DNA of 64,000 nt from Eledone cirrhosa (Eukaryota; Mollusca; Cephalopoda; Octopoda; Eledonidae), in the NCBI GenBank assembly GCA_964016885.1, contig OZ024745.1, positions 48,211,042-48,275,041 on the forward strand, in the 5' to 3' direction. Positions 13,001-25,000 of the stretch are shown here, piece after piece. The position numbers and the translations under genes were made by a program. The notes under the pieces are model-generated. The model made no database searches. It was given only the letters and a program-made list of their open reading frames with translations, and was not told where the DNA came from. Numbering within the stretch: the first letter of the stretch is position 1; each line of letters starts with the position of its first letter.

Positions 13001-16000
13001 AAATAATACAATGGTAATCAATCACGGCTCTAACAGAAGTAATAGATCTAGACTAAAAGTAAAGAAGATAGCATTTTCTGGTTGGCCTTACACGCCGTTG
13101 CGCGGACATGATTTTAAATGATACGCCTTATATCCTGGTGAGCCTTATAGAGCGGAAAAATATCTATTGGAAAAGAATACGAATTCATGACCAAGGTGTG
13201 ACAAAATAGGCCTGAAACAAACTTGTCCAAAACCCTAGGATTTTTCTCGTTAAGTATCCACCCAAAAGGAACCGTTTTTTAGTTACAAAAAATAACCAAA
13301 GTGTATAGTAGCTATATTTCTGACATATCATGCCAAAAAGAACAATATATTCAAAAAATGTTCTAAAGTACATTCAATCTCTCTTTTTGACTGATATCTT
13401 AATAAGCAAGTTATCGATTTTTTTTATTGGCTGTCAGTGTCTATCTGCATGCAGGTGTGCACGTGTGCGTAATTAATTGCAAATACGCTCATAACATTTA
13501 GTCGTAAGCAGAACAAAAAATGCCATTAGAGGTGGGCTAATAATGAAGACACAAACCCTGGTGAACTTACGTTTAAACACCCGAAAAGTTACTCACTTCC
13601 TGTGCAAAAGACTGTATTATAAATTAAGTAATTTTTTAGAATCTTTTGTTTAAAAAAGGAAAACATTGGTACGATGTAAACTTTTTTACTTGTATTGTAT
13701 GTGTACAACACAAGTTGGTCAACGTATTATTTAGTAATTTTTTTTTCAAAAAGCATGATTATTTAAGACTGTTTGAAAATTTACTCACAGCTTTTAGGTT
13801 CACAAAAAACACCATTAAATTTGGTTCCCTTTTCAGATAGGGATAATACTGTATTTCCACTTGAATAAGGTGGAATATGAAAAGAAACTCTTTAATGGTC
13901 GGTCGTTTACTGAGACAGCTGGGAAGACATGCAGCTGGCCGTCCAATCAATAACGCACGTCCTTATATGGGCATATGAAATTTATTTTTATTGCGCCAGA
14001 TGTAAACTAAGAGTTCTTGTGTTCAAATTCACATAAAATTTCATTGGAATCGAAAAACATTCTGTCATAGGGCCCGATTATCGATTTTTCGAAAATTTCA
14101 AGTAGCCTATTCCACTCTACGCGTTGAGTTTTATATATGTGTGAGGTTTCATGAAAATTGGATGAACGGTGTAGCAGGCAAGTTCGGTACACTAAACAAT
14201 GTCCATCTTCCCTTTATATATATAGATATACATATATGTGTGTGTGTGTTAGGTAATTCCGAAGGAAAAGCAAATAATTAAATATATATATATATATATA
14301 TATAGAAGTGGTTACACAACAGTTAGTTCACCATACTGAGAACAATTGTTTCACCTTAGCCGATCCTCAGCTCGTAATGGACATGGTTATACGTAACAGG
14401 AAGGACAACCGCATATATATATATATCCAAAATTAAATTAAGGGTGTCATGTTCGAGAGACATGCGCCATATCCACTTTAGAAATTATTCCCTGTGATTG
14501 TTTCATATGTTTATTTTAGATATATATATATATGTCAATCAATTTCTAGTTTATATATATAAATGTAATCTGAGTTTTTTGAATATTAATAATAATATTC
14601 GATTTGTTTGCAATTATGCAAACAAGCCTCATTTTTAAAGCCATGTCAGTAGAATGAGCCTCTCATTCTTGCTCTTGTGTTGGCATATATATATATATAT
14701 ATGTGATGCGCATGGAGGATGACTGATGGGTGAAGAAGTGCCAGGAATTGCCAGTTGAAGGAAGACGTGGTAGAGGTAGACCACGAAAAACATGGGCGGA
14801 GGTGGTGAGAACAGACCTCAGATCATTGAAGCTCACGGTGGAGATGACGAAGGACCGTGACGAGTGGAGAGATGCTGTGCTGAATAAGACCCGTCCAACC
14901 CTTGCAAGCAGGGAAAAGCGGACGTAAAATGATGATGATGATGATATATTCATGTATTAATACTTTCATTATTTTTTCATTAAAGGCTATGTGATTATTC
15001 TCCTGCCATGAATCCTAATAACAAAACTACTGTTTACTGTGTAACAATAACTGTCAGGTTGGTAATTTTGATGTATACTTAGTTTCTAATGTTGCCCCAA
15101 TTCTCACTATCATCCCTTTCATCCTCATCATCATTTTAATGTCCCTCCCTCCTTACTGGTATAGCAGTTTTTAAAGGCTGGGTGGCCTTTCTGGCACCAT
15201 CCTTTCTAGTCATCTCTTACAACATGTAGGCATATAGTGTGCTTATTCTTTAAACCAGCACACATATGCCATCATTATCATCATTGTTTTTACCATTTTC
15301 AACGCTAGCATAGATTGGATGGAGTGTTTTAAGAGACAGTGTTTTACAACTACATGTCCTTCCTGATGTCAACCCTTAACCCTTTAGCATTTACATTATT
15401 CTATATTTCCTATACGATCTGAGTTGAAATCCCGCCGAGGTTGACTTTGCCTTTCATCCTTACGGGGTCGATAAAATAAAGTACCAGTAATGCTCTGGGT
15501 AATTGCTGGCCTTGTGCCTAAAGTAGAAACAATTATTCTATATTTCCTATTATATTTTCACAACCTCACATAATATCCCACATAATATTGACACTGAGAT
15601 TTTCATATTATTTATTTTGAGAACAATACATTAATGAGTGGCTGGTTACAACCGGTTTGAACAGAAAGAGGTGAGAGAATTCTGGTTGGATATGGCTTTT
15701 TTAAATGCTAAAGAATTAAGGCATTCAAGGATATGGTATATCTATTCTAAAAACTGGGGTACACATGGCAAGGATATACACAGTTATATTTACAGTTAAA
15801 ACAGTAACATGCTGATATCAATTCAGTGGAATATACTTCTCTTCAATAGAAATTTGTTTGATATCCAACCAAAAGAACTTGATATTATTATTTTTTTAAT
15901 ATTCATCAGATTCCTTTTCAAATCAACTTCATCAAATTAAATTTATGTAGTTTATGAGTATTCTACTCTCTAACCAGATGATAAATGCACCCATACATTC

Positions 16001-19000
16001 TTTAAAGTGTTTAGTGATAAGAAGAGCATCCAGCTATAGAAAACTTGCTAAACAAAGGGTTGAAAAGACCCTTCAGCTCTGTCAAAGACATAACAACCTC
16101 CCTAGTAAAGTATACTTGGTAGTGCACAGAACTGTATATAGATGAGATGTAGGCCCCTAGCCCACCTGAGAGGTCAGTAGCCCCATTTAAGTACTAATTC
16201 AATCTGTGAAGACTCATCCAACCCTTGCTAATTTGGTAAACGAACATTAAATGGTAATGATGATGATATATCAAACTAATAGTGAATTCTCCTTGTTTAT
16301 TTTAGGTATCTTGGACCCCAAGACTCATCTTTAACAGCAATAGATGTTGATATTTTGAAAGGTCATTATATCCCAGAGGAATCTTTAAAGATGGTAATAT
16401 CACACAAATATTATTTTATCAAATCTTAACCCTTTTGATACCAAACCTCCTGAAACTGCCCCCAATTTATGTTACAAAACTGCTCATTTTAAAATGCTTA
16501 TCCTTAATTTTATTCTAGAAATCTTTCTTCACTAATGTTTTAGATATCAGTTTACTTATGAAAAACTTCATTATTTTATTAAATTCCTCCAAATGTTTGG
16601 TTGTTTTCAAAATTAATAACACATGGGCAGTGAATTTCATTTGAAATACAGTAATGAAAGCGTGAAATATTGTTCATGACAGTTAAGCATATATCTCAAA
16701 GACTTGCTTTCCAATTCAAAGGCAGGAAATACTTTAGTTCTGAATAGCTGATGATCCTCTACAAAGCATAAGTATTATCTACAACATTCAAATAGTGCTT
16801 CCAAATTTGAGATAGTCTCACTTACACAGTCTTCATTGTATCTGTTTAAATTTAAACCTTCCATCATAATTTTATGTGAGAACATTTATTAAGTTATTGT
16901 CCAAATACCAGCTTAATAATGAAAAAGTTAGTTGTATTACATCTCTCTAATTTTTGGTTATTTTAGAATTTATTTAAAATCACAGGTAGTGTATTTCATT
17001 AGAAATATAATGATGAAAATGTAAAAAGGGAATAACAAAATATATATGAGGCAGTTTAAGGTGAATTTCTAAGTATCCTGTTGATTGGGAACTCAATTTA
17101 GTGCTGCAGATCCGTAAATGATATCATTTGATACAAACTCATTATAATATATTATAATACCATTATGCATAATCTTTTTCATATAATATAATATTTCTTT
17201 ATTTCAGCTGTCAGCTGATAACTTGAAACATTTAAAATTAAATGGTAAAACTACATTGACATTAATCTTTGAGAGCGTAAGTATTGTTACTACAGAAATC
17301 TTGCTTCATATTATGTTTTATTTTTATGTTTATTTCATTTTATTTTATTTTGTTGTTTTCTCTTGTGTAATTTATATATAGAACAACTATGTTATAGAAT
17401 TTTAATTGTAATTGAAGCAAAAATAGATGTATGTGAATTATTGTGGAAGGTAGAAAAGACACATCAAAGACAACAGCATATCATTTAAATTATAGGTATT
17501 TATAATCTTTAGTAATCTAGATTATAAAAGAAAACCTGTTTCTCCATTTGTCTGTCCACACCATTTATATGTAGGAGTGAAAAGGGGAAGAGTGAATGGG
17601 GAGGCAACCCTTTTTTTTAGGCTGAGAAAAGGGAGATAACTTGTGTCATGCTTATAGTTTATTGCAAACTTAAGACTCTACAAGGGTTAGGGGTAATAAG
17701 GTAGAGATCTGTAGGAAGGGGTGGTCGGGATGAGCCAGAGGAGGGGGGGGGGGGTTATTTGTGCCCGAAACGACAAGGCTGGAGACGGAGAATGAGTCAC
17801 TGCATATTGCATCCAAAATTAGGGACTTGTCTTCCTTGAAAGTGAAGAAGGCTTAACCTGTTGAGGCACTTGCCATCGCTCTGGTCATGTCCAGCTGGCT
17901 CCAGTTGCGAAGGGAAACTGGTTGCTTTGAGGCTCCTTCTGATGATGTTGTTCAGAGTACCATGACAGGGGAGCCAGCCTGCACTAAGGCTGCAAGATAA
18001 TGGGTGCAGACAGAACTCATCAACCACTGTTCTACAACAGCATCTGTGTGACTCACATACACGGAGGCCAAGGTGCTGTGCTGCACCAATGTGGGTGCAC
18101 TTCTTATCAAGAACTCTAAGTTTGTATCCCTCTTTCATCCTTTGTGAGGTGGGGCTCTATGAAATAAAATGCCAGTGATGTACTGGGAACAATTTACTTG
18201 AGTATACCATTCACCCAAATTTGAGGCCTTCTCCTTTGTCATAAATCAATATTATAAATTGCAAGAATTTCATTAATAAAATGAATAGGTTTAACTCTTT
18301 TTGATACCAAACTGTTTGAAACCACCACTAATTCTATTAAACAAGTATTTAAAGTATTTATATTTTTCTAAAACCTTCCATCCTGGGGGTCTGACAGTAT
18401 GGGCAGGACAGGTTAGTGCAGGGCTGGGGAGTGCAAGAGGAGAAAATAGAAGTCTGGAGTGGAGATATCATGTGAGCATCCGCATTAACAATAGAAAATG
18501 TAAAAGGCTTTATGTTATGCTCCAAACACCAGCTAAATAATGAGAAAGTTAGTTATGTTACTCTAATTTTTTTTATTATTTTCAAAATGATTTGAAACTC
18601 ACAAGTAACATTTTTCATAAGAAATATGGTAATTAAAGGGTTAATACATTTCAGATTCCAAGCAACAAAGTACTCACTTTCCATTTACTGGTAGTCAAAG
18701 ATGGATATGAAAACTCAATATATCGGTCAACCATTCAAGTTTATGAATTTAGTAAGCTACGTAAGTGTACACATTTCTTTTATGTTTCTTGTACCTAAAT
18801 AAAAAAAATCATTATCTTCTTCTCCTCCTCCTCTTCCTCCTTCTTGGCCCACTTATTCCTGGAAGGGTCAGAGGAACTGAATCCTCAAACACACCTTCGA
18901 GTGGGTCTTGTTAGAAGCCAATATCTATAATTGATCTGGCTGGATCCCCAAGTGAGGCCAGCTGAGCTCACACATGTTATCCAACCATCTTGCTCAGGGA

Positions 19001-22000
19001 CTACCCCTGGGTCTCCTGATGTTTGGTTTTGCCTATAAAATTTGTCCAGCAATTCCTGAGATATTCTAACCACCTGTCCACGTTATTGGAGCTGTAATCT
19101 CTTAATTCGGAGAAGTAGTGATTCTACTTGGAGCCCCTTTTATTATTTTTGTGGTAGGTCTGAAGGAAGGAGCAGTTCTCTTGCCCTTCACTGACTCTAG
19201 CGGAAGTTCCCATGACCTTTACAGAGCTTCCAAAAGTGAACAAATAGATGCCATTAATGTTCTGCTTAAACTGTTGCACGTTGACTCCACTGGAAAGACA
19301 TGAGTGGGGAGGGAATTTCTGGGGGTCTGACAGTATGGGCAGGACAGGTTAGTGGTTAGTGCAGGGCTGGGGAGTGCAAGAGGAGAAAATAGAAGTCTGG
19401 AGTGCCTGAGTGGAGATATCATGTGAGCATCCGTATTAACAATAGAAAATGTTGAAGAAGGACAGCACATGTTTCTATTCTGTAAAAAGTAGGTTGGTAG
19501 AATTAGTGGAAGACTTGGAGGTCCCTTGGTTTCAAGGATGACAACATCTCTTTGTGTTGGTGCTAAATGCAGTTGGTGATTATGCTGATGTGAGCGAAGA
19601 CCATGAGCTGAGCAGCAGAGTTTTCCACAGGTCAGACAAGGAAAGGGTAAGCTGGGTGTTGGAAGTGATCTTGCAGCAGCTGTAACAAACTTTGCTTAGC
19701 ATTCATCAAACCATATGCCAACTCTAACTACAAATCAATAATAATTGCATGTAAACTTCATTATATATAGTATAATATTATACCTTTTCAGATGAAAGCT
19801 GTACAATTCTTTACCCAGATAAAAAAATTAATTTGTTCTGTGACTCAAAGAAAACAGAGTGTATTTGTTCAGGAAGTAAGTATAATATTTCATTATTTCA
19901 TTTTTTAGATTGGCAGTATTGGTGGAGCGTCAGATACCATGCTTTGCAACATTGAACTATGGCCCTTTACGTTCTGAGTTTAAATCCTGTTTAAATCCCG
20001 TTTAAATCCCGCCGAGGTTAACTTTGCCTTTTATCCCTACAAGGTCGATAAAATAAAGTACCAGTAATGCACTGGGGTAATTGCTGGCCTTGTGCCAAAA
20101 GTAGAAACAATTATTTCTTCTAACTCTGTCTACTTTGTCTTTGAAGCATCTACACCAACTACTACTTAGGTCACCAGAGTAATAGTTCTAGAGAGCCCTC
20201 AGGGTACTTGAAAAATTATTTCAAACATGCTCTTACTCTTGTGCATCTGCTACATACAAAGTTTTCTTCTATGTCAGCTTGCTTGTCATTAAACTGAAAC
20301 TAACTGCTGCTTTGCCATTTCTGTTTCTAGTAATATATTCTGTATGTTCCAATTGTTCCATGTAGTATTTCATTTTTTCTTCTTTTTTTATCATACATAC
20401 CATTCATACATACATATATAGCATACATATATACCATACATACATACATAAATGGATATTTATCTCCAGGAAAATATTCAAAGAGTAAAATTTCTTTTTA
20501 AAAAAGAATTCTAAAATGATATCATCAATACAGGATGTGGAGGGAAGAATGGAAGCAAAAAAAGAAGTGCTAAAATAACTAAAAAAATAAATATTTCCAT
20601 ACACTGACAATATTAAAATCACACAACTTATGTAAGTGTTCACCCACGATGGGTTGAGCATTGTAAACAGAAGGCAACCATTGATAATTAAAGATGTCTG
20701 ATTTGGAGATTGTCAACCAATTGTGATTCCAATGACAGACACCATATGCTAGGACCAGATATCAATTCAAGATCCAACTTAATCATGCTAATCCATGTTT
20801 TCAGATGTCTACTTCACTGCTTACACCCTTCTATTGCAACTGTGTCACAAATAACCTCATCTCATGGGTAGCAGTGTGCATGACCAAACCAACCGAGGTG
20901 CCTTTTGAGTAAAAGTTGTTGAAAGGAATGAATCTAATAGTGATGACAAGTTTCAGGATTTTTTTTTAAATGAATACATAATAACCTCTGTATCTCAGAT
21001 ATTGATATTTTTCTTTGAATAGTTTGTGTAAATTGCTCAGATAATGGAAGATTAAATAAAATAACATATTACGAGGAATTGGCTTGTAAATCAAACCAAG
21101 TTGGTGAGTTATTTATTCTCTTATTTTCCTTTTAACCCTTTTACATTTATATATTTACTATTGTATTTTTGTGGTAAACACTTTATCTTACATAATCATC
21201 TCATATAATATCGAATCTATGAGATTTTGATATTTATTTTGAGAACAATACCTTAACATCAGTATGAGTGGCCAGTTAAGACTGGTTTGAACAGGAAAAG
21301 GGGGGAGAACTCTGGCTGGATATGGCTGATTTAAATGCTAAAGGGTTAGCAGGTGATGTATTGGCAGAACGTTGGATTGTGTGCTTTGCAGTATTCGTTC
21401 CACATTTCTGTGATCTGTGTTCAAATCCTGGTATGGTGAACTTAACCTTTCATTCTTTTAAAGTTGATAAATAAAGTACCAGTTCAGTACTGTGGTCAAC
21501 TCTTCCTCTATATCTCTTTCTCACTTTCTTTCTCTGGAAGAAATCAGTTGGTTTAAAATGCCCCCACCCCCTCTCCTCCCAAAAAATGTATGTCACAACA
21601 GTGCCCTTATAACTCCATCAGGGTTATGGGTTCCTACGTTCATGCATACAAACAATAATTTAGCAGAAAATATCTATTAAAAAAAACCAGGTTTGTTGAT
21701 CTAAATGTTTATAGTATCTTTACTAATGGACAGGTTGTTATGAACATTTCCAGTATCAAAGTAGACTTTAAACTTTAAAAATTATATAGCATTATTTTGT
21801 ACCTTTCAAGAACGTTTTTTTAATGCTGTTTCACGTGGTATAGGACGTTAAAAGTTAATTTAGAATGTACTGTTGTATTTTCGCGTAAAGGTTTTATTAG
21901 ACTTTCTGTTTTTTCTTCTTTTTTTTTGTGCCTCACTTATCACCCTACCAGGAAGTGTGACCAACAAATAGTATTGGCTTTTAAAAGACCAATGGAAACA

Positions 22001-25000
22001 TAGTTTTCTTGGTCCAATCTGATGATTGGCTTCTTTCTTTCTTTTACCGTTGAATTTATTTCAGTGTAACCACCACCACCACCACCACCGTCACCACCAC
22101 CACCACCACCACCACCACTGCCACCGCCACCACCACCACCACCACGATCATGATCATGATCATCATCATGATCATGATCATGATCATCATAATGATCATC
22201 ATAATGATAATGATCATGATCATCATCATGATCATCATAATGATCATGATCATCATCATGATCATCATGATCATGATGATGATCTCTATGTCATGTATAA
22301 CTTTCTATTCCCTTGGTGGTATCTAGAACATGTGTTGTTCATTAATTTTCTCACCAGCTCTCCTTCAATTATATTTTGATGGCCTGGTTAGCTTATGTAC
22401 TGGTTAGATTCTCTTGTTTTCTTTTGGTTTTCAAATTTCTATATTCCAAACCACATTAGATCATCTTACTGCCCCACTTTCAATTCTGTCTCTCTTCATA
22501 ATCTCAGCCGCGCTCTCTTCCTTTCTGTCATACATTATTGTGACCCTCTGGCCCAGCACTAGTGATATTGCCTGTTATCTAGGAAGATCAAAGAGTACCC
22601 CCTACTCTACAGCATGAAATGAGCGAATGATGGGTTCAAAAGGGGTTGGGTGAGTAATGAGAGAGAGAAACAAAGAGGGAGTGAGTGAGTGAGAGCTGGC
22701 AGTACAAAAATGACGATGGTAAGGTGTATCTATAAAATAAAGTACCAGTAATGCATTGTGGCTGATTTAATCAATTTTCCTCTCCCCTAAAATTGTTGGC
22801 CTTGGGTCTAAATGAAAACCATTATTATGTGGATTGGCAGTATCGGTAGAGGGTCGGACGCCATGCTTTCCAGCACAGTTACCTCCCTTTACGGACTGAG
22901 TTCAAATCCCGCCGAGGTTAACTTTGCCTTTCATCCTTACGGGGTCGATAAAATAAAGTACCAGTAATGCGCTGGGTAATTGCTGGCCTTGTGCCTAAAG
23001 TAGAAACAATTATTATTATCATTATTATTGTTGTTAAGAAATTATTATTATTTTTATTATCATCATTCATTACAGTGGCATTCATCAAATTGTTGTCAAT
23101 TGATTCAGAAATATATACAGCAGAAGTAATAGAGTTTTTAAAAGGTATGAATTTTGTTTTACAATTTATAATAACTTGATTTAAGTTGATTACAATATTT
23201 AATCATATTGGCTTTATACACATACAATTCCCAGCTGCTGCTGCCACTACTCATTTTTCAGCTAAGTACACTGCAACAACAAGAAATGAAGTGCCTTACT
23301 AAAGGATACAATGTAACACTATTTAACTATAGCGATAGAAAGAACACTTCTGTTTATTCAAAGTATATCAATTGAACAACTAAATATAAAGACAAACATA
23401 TACAAAATTTCAGAATATCATGAAAAACTATTGACATTGTATAAAGATTATTGAGCAGTGTCTGATAAAAACAAAACACACTATTAGAGGGAACAAAAAA
23501 GGGGAAATGAAAAGACAAAAAAGAGTAAAAAAAAAAAGAATTATAAGCAATGAAAGAAAGGAACAGCAATTACATCTCAGTCTGAGTGGTGCCTCAGCCA
23601 CGTCTGCAGACAAAATAACAAAGGTATTACCGCAGAGAATGGCCAGTGACATACACTGCAAAAGTCAGTCCACCACACACCCTCCCTATTTAAGCAGGCT
23701 GCTGTCTTTCCGACTTTACAGAGGAAATCAGCAGTGTGAGGACCCAGGATGCCTGAGGTCTCGATCAAACTTATGGTCTTATGATTGTGAGCTCAACACC
23801 CTAACCACTAGACCATGCACCTTTACAACCCACCAACTATACCTTACAAAAATCATTTATTGTATTCCTCAATAAACATATAATGATGCCATTTAGGGAG
23901 TAACTATATCTATATTTTTTAACTGTTGGTCAATCAATGATAAACATTGACTGCCAGTTAACTATAGAAATATAAAAATATACTAAAGTGAAAACCAAAC
24001 CAAACAGTGAGTGTGTTTTACTATATTTTTCTGGCAATATTAGAACATGACCCTCCCCAAATATAATGATGCCATTTATTTTATAAACTCCCAGTTTGAA
24101 ATTAATTCTACTCAAGCTCAGAAGGCCTTATTGATATCCTTATTTTAATCTTCTCCAAGGAAATAGGGTCCTTTTAGACAAAGATGTCACTCCCATCACA
24201 TTATCCCAGTTTGGTGTAGCTGTTCCCTAAAGTGATTTACGATTCCCAGAATTGTTATTTGTTGTCAAATGAGTGTTTCTCATTTCAACACAAGGCCAGT
24301 AGTTTGAGGGGACCCAGTATTTAACTGGTACCTTATTTAATCAACAAATCAACACCTGAAGGATGAAAGGTAAAATTGACCTCAGTGGAATTTGAACTCG
24401 GAACGTAAAAAGTAGAAATAAATAATGTCTGATTATCTTCAAATAATATCTTCCTCCTCCTCCACAACATCATCATCATCACCTTCCTATTATCCTCATC
24501 ATCCACCTCCTCCTCATCACCTTCCTATTATCCTCATCATCCACCTCCTCCTCATCATCAACATTGCCCTCCTCTTCCTCCTTCTTATAATCAGCAGCAG
24601 CAGCAGCAGCAGCAACAACACCTTCCTCCTCCATCTTATAATAATCATCTATCTCCTCTTCTTCCTCCTCCTCCTCATCATCATTGTTATCATGTTTGTG
24701 TTTTGAGACAATGTTTACAGCTAAATGCCATTCCTGACACCAACTGCTTTAGTAACCACTCATGACACCAACTGCTTTAGTAACCACTCATGACACCAAC
24801 TGCTTTAGTAACCACTCATGACACCAACTGCTTTAGTAACCACTCATGACACCAACTGCTTTAGTAACCACTCCTGACACCAACTGCTTTAGTAACCATT
24901 CCTGACACCAACTGCTTTAGTAACCACTCATGACACCAACTGCTTTAGTAACCATTCCTGACACCAACTGCTTTAGTAACCACTCATGACACCAACTGCT

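Larger units (their letters stand above)
10988..14226 (-). mobile_element. Helitron, non-autonomous or decayed, 3239 bp, with both ends
   Basis: On the minus strand the element starts TCTATATATATAAAGGGAAG at 14226, preceded by A. It ends with a hairpin (stem ACCCGG/CCGGGT at 10999-11016) followed 7 nt later by CTAG at 10991-10988, with T next. 5' TC, a 3' hairpin, CTAG and insertion between A and T are the defining Helitron features. Inside are a two-exon minus-strand gene remnant (12785-11498), a nested plus-strand LINE (about 11890-12655) and a nested MITE-like repeat (about 12908-13165). No Rep (HUH) or helicase motif is visible, so it could not move by itself. Confidence 0.85.

Noticed and set aside
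17516..18140. Second Helitron starting TCTAGATTATAAAAG
   Set aside because: Only a start-like motif was seen; no hairpin plus CTAG/CTRR end could be located.
22026..22379. Histidine-rich ORF and its minus-strand Met/Ile partner
   Set aside because: Simple-repeat translation of (CAC)n and GATCAT runs.
23507..23875. 122-codon ORF on + strand
   Set aside because: Runs antisense over a tRNA-headed SINE and shows no domain.
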